Below, piece after piece: positions 1-5,071 of a DNA stretch of 5,071 nt (the first letter of the stretch is position 1; the number at the start of each line of letters is the position of its first letter). Position numbers and translations under genes: made by a program. This DNA is from an uncultured Dechloromonas sp. (GTDB lineage: Bacteria > Pseudomonadota > Gammaproteobacteria > Burkholderiales > Rhodocyclaceae), in the NCBI GenBank assembly GCA_937996725.1, contig CALKUR010000012.1, forward strand, positions 1-5,071, in the 5' to 3' direction. Under the pieces are notes generated by a model. That model had not been told where the DNA came from. It saw nothing but the letters and a program-made list of their open reading frames with translations, and did no database searches.

Positions 1-1073
1 CGATCTGCCGGCGCTTCGAAGGCCAACTCTAAGTGTTTCTGTGCCGCCGGCAGCACCCACTCCTCCGCCACTTCGCGCACCAGCGCGGCCAGATCGACCC
101 GCGCATCGCCCTGCACGTCACCTGTACTCTCAGCACGCGCCAGTGTCAGCAACTGCGACACCAAGTGCGAGGCGCGATCCACGCTACTACCGATACGCTG
201 CAACGAGCCCTTGAGCGCATCGGAATCTTCTTCGTACATCGCCAGCTGCGCCTGGGTTTTCAACGCAGTCAGCGGCGTTTTGAGCTGATGCGCCGCGTCG
301 GCGATAAAACGTTGCTGTACTTCCAGGTTGTCACGCATGCGATCAAGCAAATCATTAAATGCCTCGACCAGCGGTTGAATCTCTTCCGGCAAACGCCGTA
401 CCGTCATGGGCGACAGATCATGTTCATCACGCGAGGCAATCCGCGATTTTAAAAACTGGAGCGGCCGCAGGCCTTGCGCCAGACCGAACCAGACCAGTAC
501 CACGACCACCGGCACAATAAAGAACTGCGGCAGAATCACGCTGGCGACGATCTGGTTGATCAATTGGCGTCGCTTTTCGAGCGACTCACCGACTTCTACC
601 AATACCCACTGCTTGGGGTTCTCCGGTGAGGTCACCACGGTGTAAGCGATGCGTAGATCTTCACCACCGAATTCGGCATCGCGAAAACCGACTTGGTTAT
701 CTGGCAGCGTCGGCTTCGCCATGGGAATTGGCGGCGGTAGCTCCCGATCGCCATGAAGCAACTTACCCTCAGGGGAAATCACATGGTAGTAAACAACATC
801 GGTTTCGTCGGAACGCAGCAAGGCATGCGCCGAGCGCGAGAAGCTCACCACCGGCACCGAGCCCTCGGCAAACTGCACCTGGCGCGAAATGGCCAGCGTA
901 TCTTCGCGTAGCGTTTGATCAAACGGGTTGGCCGCCACCGACATGGCGTAGTGGTACGTCACCACAATACTGAGCGGCCACACAAACAGCAGTGGCGCCA
1001 GCATCCAGTCGAGAATCTCCCCGAACAGGGAGCGCTGGTTAGGCCGGTGCTTTGTCTTCGTGCGGCTTTTCAA
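1..1073 (-). CDS. Sensor histidine kinase, TctE/QseC-like with 2CSK_N sensor region (partial, 3' end beyond window)
   Basis: Inner-membrane sensor kinase that should autophosphorylate on histidine and pass the phosphate to the response regulator encoded just upstream. I translated 357 residues from a proposed TTG start at 1073. The amino end carries RSLFGEILDWMLAPLL, typical of kinases with the 2CSK_N sensor domain. Hydrophobic segments at about 24-44 and 171-198 flank a periplasmic sensor region. A HAMP-like linker follows (about 199-252), then the H-box FIADAAHQLKTPLTALK with the phospho-acceptor His262 (codon 288-290) and a second dimerisation helix to about residue 313. The N, G1 and G2 boxes of the ATPase domain lie beyond the left edge. 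The start is uncertain: the frame is open only from a stop just upstream of 1073, and the first ATG (1004) would remove the conserved RSLFGEILDW segment. With TTG, the gene overlaps the regulator by 35 nt, which suggests translational coupling. The ligand is unknown. Confidence 0.93.
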   Translation of the reverse strand, partial: MKSRTKTKHRPNQRSLFGEILDWMLAPLLFVWPLSIVVTYHYAMSVAANPFDQTLREDTLAISRQVQFAEGSVPVVSFSRSAHALLRSDETDVVYYHVISPEGKLLHGDRELPPPIPMAKPTLPDNQVGFRDAEFGGEDLRIAYTVVTSPENPKQWVLVEVGESLEKRRQLINQIVASVILPQFFIVPVVVVLVWFGLAQGLRPLQFLKSRIASRDEHDLSPMTVRRLPEEIQPLVEAFNDLLDRMRDNLEVQQRFIADAAHQLKTPLTALKTQAQLAMYEEDSDALKGSLQRIGSSVDRASHLVSQLLTLARAESTGDVQGDARVDLAALVREVAEEWVLPAAQKHLELAFEAPAD

Positions 1074-1734
1074 GACAGTAGCCTAAACCGCGTGCCGTCA
1101 CGATTTGCACCCCGCCCGCTTCTAGCTTTTTACGCAGGCGGTGCACATACACCTCAATGGCGTTGTGGCTGACTTCTTCGCCCCAGCCGCACAGATGATC
1201 GACGAGTTGATCCTTACTCACCAGGCGACCCACCCGTGTGAGCAGAATTTCCAGCAGCCCCACTTCGCGCGCCGACAGATCTAGCGGCTGGCCGTTCAGC
1301 GTAGCGACGCGACCAACCTGGTCGTAGGTGAGATTGCCACACACCATATTGGGCGTGCTATTCGAATTACGTCGGATCAGCGCCCGCACCCGCGCTGCCA
1401 GTTCGTCCAAATCAAAAGGCTTGCCCATGTAATCATCGGCACCCAGATCCAGACCCTTCACGCGGTCGGTGGGCGCATCGTGCGCGGTGAGCATGAGTAC
1501 AGGCACATGTGGCACCGACGGGTTGTGGCGTGCGCGCAAACGGCGCAATACTTCTAGACCCGTCATGCGCGGCAGACCAATATCCAGAATCGCCAAATCG
1601 TAGTTACAAGCCTGCATGGCCGAATCGGCATCAATGCCGTTATCGGAAACATCGACTGCATAACCGGCCTTGCGCAATGCCCGGGCGACCCCATCGGCAA
1701 TAATCGAATCATCCTCGGCCAACAAAATGCGCAT
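1039..1734 (-). CDS. OmpR/PhoB-family two-component response regulator (TctD/QseB-like)
   Basis: Cytoplasmic transcription factor of 231 residues, full length for the family. The receiver domain (about 1-120) has the acidic pair Asp8-Asp9, phospho-acceptor Asp51 in LAILDIGLP, the switch Thr83 in MLTAHD, and Lys105 in the GKPF motif. The OmpR-type winged helix (about 129-223) has LDLSAREVGLLEILL, a recognition helix around 188-205 (SHNAIEVYVHRLRKKL) and the wing TARGLGYCLE. The start at 1734 is supported by a strong Shine-Dalgarno sequence GGGGAG nine bases upstream. The kinase gene begins inside the end of this one, so the two form one operon. The closest named relatives by motif are TctD, QseB and PmrA, but I cannot choose among them, so no symbol is given. 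Targets may include its own promoter and the divergent phosphatase gene (inference). Confidence 0.97.
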   Translation of the reverse strand: MRILLAEDDSIIADGVARALRKAGYAVDVSDNGIDADSAMQACNYDLAILDIGLPRMTGLEVLRRLRARHNPSVPHVPVLMLTAHDAPTDRVKGLDLGADDYMGKPFDLDELAARVRALIRRNSNSTPNMVCGNLTYDQVGRVATLNGQPLDLSAREVGLLEILLTRVGRLVSKDQLVDHLCGWGEEVSHNAIEVYVHRLRKKLEAGGVQIVTARGLGYCLEKPHEDKAPA

Positions 1735-1901
1735 ACCCGGCGTCTCCCCACGAAGGCGTCAATTTATAACAACGAATGCTGTCAGTTTCGCGTAAGAGTG
1801 TACCAAGGCTGCCGCCCACAAAGTTTTGCGGCGCAGCATATCAAATACAATTGTCGCCAATTCCAGCTACCATGGGCGCACACAATTCCCGCACACCAAC
1901 C
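1735..1901. promoter_or_regulatory. Divergent intergenic region between the response regulator and the acid phosphatase
   Basis: About 165 bp must hold both outward promoters. On the minus strand a -10-like TATAAA lies at 1763-1768, about 28 bases before the regulator ATG, with no convincing -35, which would fit an activator-dependent promoter. On the plus strand a -10-like TACAAT lies at 1846-1851, with a weak TTTTGC at 1824-1829 (16-base spacing). It would give a leader of about 45 bases before the ATG at 1902. I saw no clear direct-repeat box for an OmpR-type regulator. The elements were assigned by eye. Confidence 0.35.
1744..1749 (-). promoter_or_regulatory. Shine-Dalgarno sequence of the response regulator gene
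   Basis: GGGGAG on the minus strand with a 9-base spacer to the ATG at 1734. It fixes the regulator's start and argues against the other-frame ATG just upstream. Confidence 0.7.
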
Positions 1902-2939
1902 ATGACTCGACTGCGTATCGCACTCTTGATAACCGCCCTCGCTTGCCTCAGTTCGACCAGCTGGGCCAAGCAACCTTTGATTCTGCCGCCGGATGCCTTC
2001 AACCCGGCGCAGATTCTGCCCGCACCCCCCGCCGACGACTCCGCCGAAGCCCAAGCCGAGCGCGCCTATATCAAGGCCGCCTATACGGATGCGACACCCG
2101 AGCAGCGAGCCAAAGCACAACGGGATGCGGCGAACGAGAGCGTGCGCTTGTTCGCCGACACCATCCCCGGCTTCAATCTCGATCAGCTGCCCGCCACCAA
2201 AGCCTTGTTCAAAACCATCCGCACCAACGAAGAAGCCCAGACTGGCGTCTTCAAGCGCTACTTCCATCGCCAGCGGCCGTACCAGGTGGATAGCAGCATC
2301 ACCCCTTGTCTGCCACCTAAGAACTTCGATATCAACGCGAGCGACCCGAGCGGCCACACCACCATGGCATTCAGCAGCGCCGTTATTCTGGCCGATCTGC
2401 TGCCGGCTTACGCCGAAGCCATCATGACGCGGGCCGAACACTATGGACGTCATCGCATCGTCTGCGGCGCACACCATCCATTCGATGTGCGCTCCGGCCA
2501 AGTGCTCGGCACCCTCATTGGTGTGACGCTACTTAAAAGCCCAGCGCTGAAGCCGCAACTCGGCGCCGCCCGCGCTGAGTTGACCAACAAAATCACGGCA
2601 CCCACAAAGCTGCAAAAAACTGAATGGGTTGCGACACGTATCAACGGCGACGCCGTTAAAGGCAATGCACCAACGCTAACCATTGAACAGGATCGCGCCT
2701 ACGGCAGCAGTGGCTGTAACCGATATACCGGCAAGGCTATCTTGGGTGATAACAACAGCCTGCAGTTCGGCCCCGCCGCCAGCACCCGCATGGCCTGCCC
2801 CGGAGACACTGATCACCAAGAGATGCGTTACTTCAACGCCCTAGAACGCGTCACCAGCTATCACCTCAACCAGAACAATCTCATTCTGCTCGATAAGGAC
2901 TTCAATAAAGTGGTCGAGTATCGAGCCAAGAGGGATTAA
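1902..2939 (+). CDS. Secreted class A-type acid phosphatase (PAP2 family) fused to a META/HslJ-like domain
   Basis: Predicted periplasmic or lipoprotein-free exported phosphomonoesterase of 345 residues. Residues 1-22 form a signal peptide (MTRLRIALLITALACLSSTSWA, split here as basic start, LLITALACL core and SWA-K cleavage site). The PAP2 signature is complete: Lys118-x6-Arg125-Pro126, PSGH at 149-152, then Arg185-x5-His191-x3-Asp195. The RIVCGAHHPFD context resembles PhoC-type class A phosphatases, although the usual Ser before the Arg is His here. Residues about 237-341 look like a META/HslJ domain: a Trp near the start, SSGCNRYTG around Cys271, and STRMAC ending at Cys299. The two cysteines could pair. 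The frame is open back to an ATG at 1776, but only the 1902 start puts the signal peptide at the amino end. No good Shine-Dalgarno precedes 1902. The substrate and the role of the META domain are unknown. Confidence 0.9.
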   Translation: MTRLRIALLITALACLSSTSWAKQPLILPPDAFNPAQILPAPPADDSAEAQAERAYIKAAYTDATPEQRAKAQRDAANESVRLFADTIPGFNLDQLPATKALFKTIRTNEEAQTGVFKRYFHRQRPYQVDSSITPCLPPKNFDINASDPSGHTTMAFSSAVILADLLPAYAEAIMTRAEHYGRHRIVCGAHHPFDVRSGQVLGTLIGVTLLKSPALKPQLGAARAELTNKITAPTKLQKTEWVATRINGDAVKGNAPTLTIEQDRAYGSSGCNRYTGKAILGDNNSLQFGPAASTRMACPGDTDHQEMRYFNALERVTSYHLNQNNLILLDKDFNKVVEYRAKRD

Positions 2940-3179
2940 TGGCTCCTATTCGGCCAAAGCGGACATTGGTTTTGATAAAAATGTTATATTTCTGACACTA
3001 CAAGTGTCAATATTTGTTTTGTATTTGTCGGTTGTATTATGAACAATTCAGCCAACAGCTACTTGCGGAAGTGTGTTTCTAGAGTGGAAAACAGACGCGA
3101 CAGCAACATAATGCGGCCAACTAATATGGGGTAACGTTAAACAGTAAGCATATAGCTACGTCCAACACCCAATTTCACC
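2940..3179. other. AT-rich intergenic region before the oxygenase-HEPN operon
   Basis: This 240-bp stretch separates the GC-rich phosphatase gene from the lower-GC operon. Its 3001-3060 segment is only about one third G+C. It holds a perfect palindrome (2993-3009), a -10-like TATATT at 2985-2990 and another, TATTAT, at 3035-3040, plus a 31-codon ORF from 3039 to 3134 without a Shine-Dalgarno that I do not call as a gene. I see no strong GC-rich terminator for the phosphatase. The short TGGC/GCCA pairing just after its stop is too weak to call. No tRNA or integrase is visible. Confidence 0.6.
2993..3009. repeat. Perfect palindrome TGACACT-ACA-AGTGTCA, possible operator or weak terminator
   Basis: Seven-base arms around a 3-base centre, directly read. 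A -10-like TATATT ends three bases before it, so transcription started there would begin inside the palindrome, the usual place for a repressor operator. The alternative is a factor-independent terminator for the phosphatase gene, because the stretch just downstream (ATATTTGTTTTGT) is T-rich. The stem has only three G:C pairs and a tight loop, so termination would be weak. I recognise no named regulator site. Confidence 0.5.
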
Positions 3180-3842
3180 ATGACACCAAAGCAACTCGTC
3201 GAACAAGATGGATACGCGTTCTTACCATCATTCTTCCCAGATATTGATTCGACTGCTGCAGCGTTAGCTCTAGGTTCTCCGGAACAGGTAGAGGGGCTAT
3301 GCTTAGTACATGAGTTACTGCCCACGCCTACGGATTTGACTACTCCGAATACATACAGCGGAAATTTCGGGCTTGGCGCGTTTCCTCTGCACACCGATCT
3401 TGCTCACTGGGCAAGACCTCCGCGATATCTCATGCTTCGCTGTTCACACGGTGATGCAAATACTAAAACTCAAATCGTCGATAGCCGTGTGCTTATAGAA
3501 TCGCTTGGGTCAAGCGTGCTTGCTCGGTGCTTGGTTCGACCCCGCAGACCGTTGAAAGGCACCCTGCAGTTGCTACCGATCCTCCAGGTCACATCCAAAT
3601 CGGACATGCCGATCATTCGGTGGGATAGTATCTACCTTAAGCCAGCTAACGATTTCGCTACGGAAGTGTTTCAGCGAATTGACACTCGCCTTTCAAGCAC
3701 CCAACCTGTCACAAAGGTGCTTCTAAATAGAGGAGACACCCTTCTCTTGGATAACTGGCGTCTATTGCACGGACGTTCACAAGTTCAAAACATAGAGTCA
3801 TCGCGAAGAATTCATCGGCTGTACCTGAGGTGTCTAACATGA
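3180..3842 (+). CDS. TauD/TfdA-like Fe(II)/2-oxoglutarate-dependent oxygenase
   Basis: Predicted cytoplasmic non-haem iron oxygenase of 220 residues, short for the family (TauD is about 280). The iron triad is visible: His71 and Asp73 in FPLHTDLAHW, followed by RPPRYLMLRC as in TauD-like strands, and the distal His197 in LLLDNWRLLHGRS. Arg210 in the RRIHRLYLR segment is 13 residues after His197 and suits the 2-oxoglutarate-binding position. The preceding LLNRGDTLLLDN matches the turn before the distal His. Substrate cannot be deduced; the small size leaves little room for a large lid. The ATG at 3180 is the first possible start, with an in-frame TAG at 3153 upstream, but it lacks a Shine-Dalgarno. 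The stop overlaps the next gene's ATG as ATGA, so the two are probably translated together. The lower GC than the genes to the left suggests acquired DNA. Confidence 0.82.
   Translation: MTPKQLVEQDGYAFLPSFFPDIDSTAAALALGSPEQVEGLCLVHELLPTPTDLTTPNTYSGNFGLGAFPLHTDLAHWARPPRYLMLRCSHGDANTKTQIVDSRVLIESLGSSVLARCLVRPRRPLKGTLQLLPILQVTSKSDMPIIRWDSIYLKPANDFATEVFQRIDTRLSSTQPVTKVLLNRGDTLLLDNWRLLHGRSQVQNIESSRRIHRLYLRCLT
3826..3832 (+). promoter_or_regulatory. Shine-Dalgarno TGAGGTG deciding the start of the HEPN gene
   Basis: GAGG at 3827-3830 lies 8 bases before the ATG at 3839. The alternative GTG at 3830 overlaps this site and has no Shine-Dalgarno of its own at proper spacing, so 3839 is preferred. Confidence 0.6.
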
Positions 3843-4789
3843 CAGTTAAAACTTCGAACTCTACCAAGGTTGCACACCCTTGGTCCTCTGAGGCATTGCT
3901 AGCAAAAGCAATACGCTACGCTCAGGAGATGCAGCCGCTCTCTAGGGAGGATTGGCGTTTTGGCCTCACCTCGGCCTTCGTTCTTGAATTCTTGGCACGA
4001 AGCGTTCTCGCCGAAACGCGCCCAGTTCTTCTTGCAGACTCTAAGGACTGGAACAATATCTACTTTGCGCTCGACAAACAGCCTCGGGCTACAAAATTCA
4101 TCCCAAAATCACTCGACGCGTCGTCTGTCTTGACTAGGCTTCGCGAAATCATTCCAGAGTTTACAACTGAACTGGAGGGATTTGCTGCGCAGCACATAAA
4201 CCGCAGGAACGAGGAACTTCACGCGGGCTCGATCCCCTTTGAAGGATTGCCAACTACGTGGCTTGCTCCTTTCTATAGAACATGCCAGGTATTACTTGAA
4301 TCGATATCGCTAGACCTTGAGTATCTCTTTGGCAAGGAAGAAGCCGGTCTTGCAGAGAAGCTTATTGCAGCGTGGCGCGACGAATCAGCGAAGGCAGTTC
4401 AAAAATCCATCGCCGCGCATAAAACGATTTGGGATGCCAAAGAATCATCTGAGCAAAAGAAGCTAATTCAAAAGGCTGCGGCTTGGTCTACTCGACATCA
4501 CGGACACCGGGTAACATGTCCTGCCTGTGCTACAGAAGCCTTAGTAATCGGTACTGCGGCGGCGGCACCAGTTAAACGTTTGAAAGATGATCTCATCGTA
4601 GAAGTTCAGGACCACTTACCGACTAAGTTCGAATGTATCGCCTGCGGTCTAAAAATTGCTGGATTGTCTCAGCTTACTGCTTGCGGCCTGGGAGCAACAT
4701 ACAAGTCAACCTCTACTTACGATGCCGCAGACTACTACGCACCAGAAGATCAATACGAGGAATTTGAGGACGACAACAATGAATATTGA
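3839..4789 (+). CDS. HEPN-like protein with C-terminal zinc ribbon and acidic tail, putative ribonuclease
   Basis: Protein of 316 residues from the preferred ATG; a GTG nine bases earlier would give 319. The first ~170 residues are predicted mostly helical and contain RRNEELHAG, with Arg123-Asn-x3-His128 matching the R-polar-x3-H catalytic motif of HEPN ribonucleases. A charged helical linker follows (about 170-215). A zinc ribbon follows: CPAC (Cys227, Cys230) and CIAC (Cys266, Cys269). The last ~30 residues are rich in Asp, Glu and Tyr. HEPN proteins with this motif commonly cleave RNA in toxin-antitoxin, abortive-infection and CRISPR-associated settings; activity here is inferred from the motif alone. 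Its ATG overlaps the oxygenase stop by 4 nt, so the two proteins probably act together. It could instead be a HEPN-fold protein with a non-catalytic role. I know no gene name for it. Confidence 0.78.
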   Translation: MTVKTSNSTKVAHPWSSEALLAKAIRYAQEMQPLSREDWRFGLTSAFVLEFLARSVLAETRPVLLADSKDWNNIYFALDKQPRATKFIPKSLDASSVLTRLREIIPEFTTELEGFAAQHINRRNEELHAGSIPFEGLPTTWLAPFYRTCQVLLESISLDLEYLFGKEEAGLAEKLIAAWRDESAKAVQKSIAAHKTIWDAKESSEQKKLIQKAAAWSTRHHGHRVTCPACATEALVIGTAAAAPVKRLKDDLIVEVQDHLPTKFECIACGLKIAGLSQLTACGLGATYKSTSTYDAADYYAPEDQYEEFEDDNNEY

Positions 4790-4886
4790 TAGATACGGAT
4801 TTCTCGCTACCCATTCAAATCGAAGATCAATACAGGTCGCCTTCTGCAACTTCGAGGCCTATATCAGTCGGCCTTTAATAAATTAG
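4779..4886 (+). CDS. Possible small ORF of 35 residues overlapping the HEPN gene end
   Basis: It starts at an ATG 11 nt inside the end of the HEPN gene, with GAGG at 4766-4769 nine bases upstream. That GAGG also encodes the acidic tail, so it may be coincidental. The product begins MNIDRYGFLATHSNRRS and ends in SRPLIN; it is mildly basic, with no membrane segment and no recognised motif. It could be a small partner protein, a decayed gene or chance. Function unknown. Confidence 0.25.
   Translation: MNIDRYGFLATHSNRRSIQVAFCNFEAYISRPLIN
4855..4874. repeat. Short inverted repeat AGGCC...GGCCT, doubtful hairpin
   Basis: Five-base perfect arms with a 10-base loop, followed by TTAATAAATT. It lies at the end of the small ORF and before the next gene. 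It could attenuate transcription between them, but the stem is short, the loop long and there is no clean T-run, so I do not call it a terminator. Confidence 0.25.
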
Positions 4887-4918
4887 GCTCGCAGTAACTT
4901 CAATGCAGGTTTTGGACC

Positions 4919-5071
4919 ATGAGGAAAATATCTCCCCAAGACGTTCGAGATGACTTCTGCGCGCAGTTAGATGAATTGACTCGGTTCTATCATGCCGGAA
5001 TGTTGGCGCTCTCAAACGATAAGGATCGGTCAACCCTGACGGAGCACAGTCTCCTCGCAACGGCAGTAGCT
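4919..5071 (+). CDS. Unidentified protein, N-terminal 51 residues only (possible HEPN-like family)
   Basis: An open frame from the ATG at 4919 (MRKISPQDVRDDF...) runs to the right edge without a stop, so the gene is partial. The residues look helical and charged, with FCAQLDELTRFYHAG near the start and STLTEHSLLATAVA at the visible end. This layout loosely recalls the amino ends of some RiboL-PSP/HEPN-type hypothetical proteins, but that is from memory and weak. A modest purine-rich GCAGG lies about a dozen bases upstream. It has the same direction as the HEPN gene, 129 bases after its stop, so it may belong to the same operon. The minus-strand frame over it is treated as a shadow. No function assigned. 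Confidence 0.55.
   Translation, partial: MRKISPQDVRDDFCAQLDELTRFYHAGMLALSNDKDRSTLTEHSLLATAVA

Noticed and set aside
33..452. Plus-strand open frame of 139 codons opposite the kinase
   Set aside because: The minus strand here encodes the kinase H-box and HAMP-like region without a stop; the plus frame is an Arg/Gln-rich shadow.
1776..1901. Longer amino end for the phosphatase from the ATG at 1776
   Set aside because: It would bury the signal peptide 42 residues inside and would begin upstream of the likely -10 element at 1846-1851.
1782..2501. Minus-strand open frame of 239 codons opposite the phosphatase gene
   Set aside because: It is a shadow of the phosphatase gene in GC-rich DNA: glycine-rich, without recognisable motifs, while the plus strand has a signal peptide and full PAP2 motifs.
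3039..3134. 31-codon ORF in the AT-rich gap (MNNSANSYLRK...)
   Set aside because: No Shine-Dalgarno and no recognisable features; an ORF this short is expected by chance.
3137..3394. Minus-strand open frame of 85 codons over the oxygenase start
   Set aside because: Overlaps the oxygenase amino half on the other strand and shows no domain or start signal.
3398..3416. Inverted repeat TCTTGC/GCAAGA inside the oxygenase gene
   Set aside because: It lies across the codons of the HTDLAHWAR active-site segment, so the pairing is likely incidental.
3830..3838. GTG start for the HEPN gene at 3830
   Set aside because: The ATG at 3839 has GAGG at 8-base spacing and gives the classic ATGA overlap with the oxygenase stop.
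4875..5060. Minus-strand open frame of 61 codons at the right end
   Set aside because: It opposes the same-direction frame starting at 4919 that stays open to the edge and fits the operon direction; no motifs seen.

Overview
The window looks like proteobacterial chromosome, most likely betaproteobacterial. The evidence is a TctD/QseB-type response regulator next to a kinase with the 'RSLFGEILDWMLAPLL' amino end typical of the 2CSK_N kinases common in that class, in DNA of about 60% GC. The species cannot be named from sequence alone. The window falls into two parts of different character.

Left part (1-2939, GC-rich, housekeeping-like). A two-component system reads leftward. The response regulator (1039-1734) is complete. 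Its sensor histidine kinase (1-1073) overlaps the regulator's end, starts at a non-ATG codon, and is cut by the left edge before the ATPase domain. Divergent from it, across about 165 bp, is an exported 345-residue protein (1902-2939). It joins a class A-type PAP2 acid phosphatase domain to a carboxy-terminal META/HslJ-like domain.

Right part (2940-5071, lower GC, accessory-like). An AT-rich gap of 240 bp holds a perfect 7-bp-arm palindrome. After it come rightward, closely packed genes with about 48-50% GC in the stretches I counted. The first is a small TauD/TfdA-like Fe(II)/2-oxoglutarate oxygenase (3180-3842). It is joined by an ATGA stop/start overlap to a protein with a HEPN-type R-N-x3-H motif, a CxxC...CxxC zinc ribbon and an acidic tail (3839-4789). 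A possible 35-residue ORF (4779-4886) follows. Last is the beginning of another protein (4919 to the right edge), whose amino end loosely recalls other HEPN-like proteins.

How the genes may work together. The left operon is a standard signal-sensing pair, and the phosphatase is a divergent neighbour that the regulator may control. The right operon couples a predicted oxygenase to a predicted HEPN ribonuclease. I do not recognise this pairing as a named system. It is the best candidate here for an undescribed defence or toxin-type module, but the function is inferred and the operon continues beyond the window.
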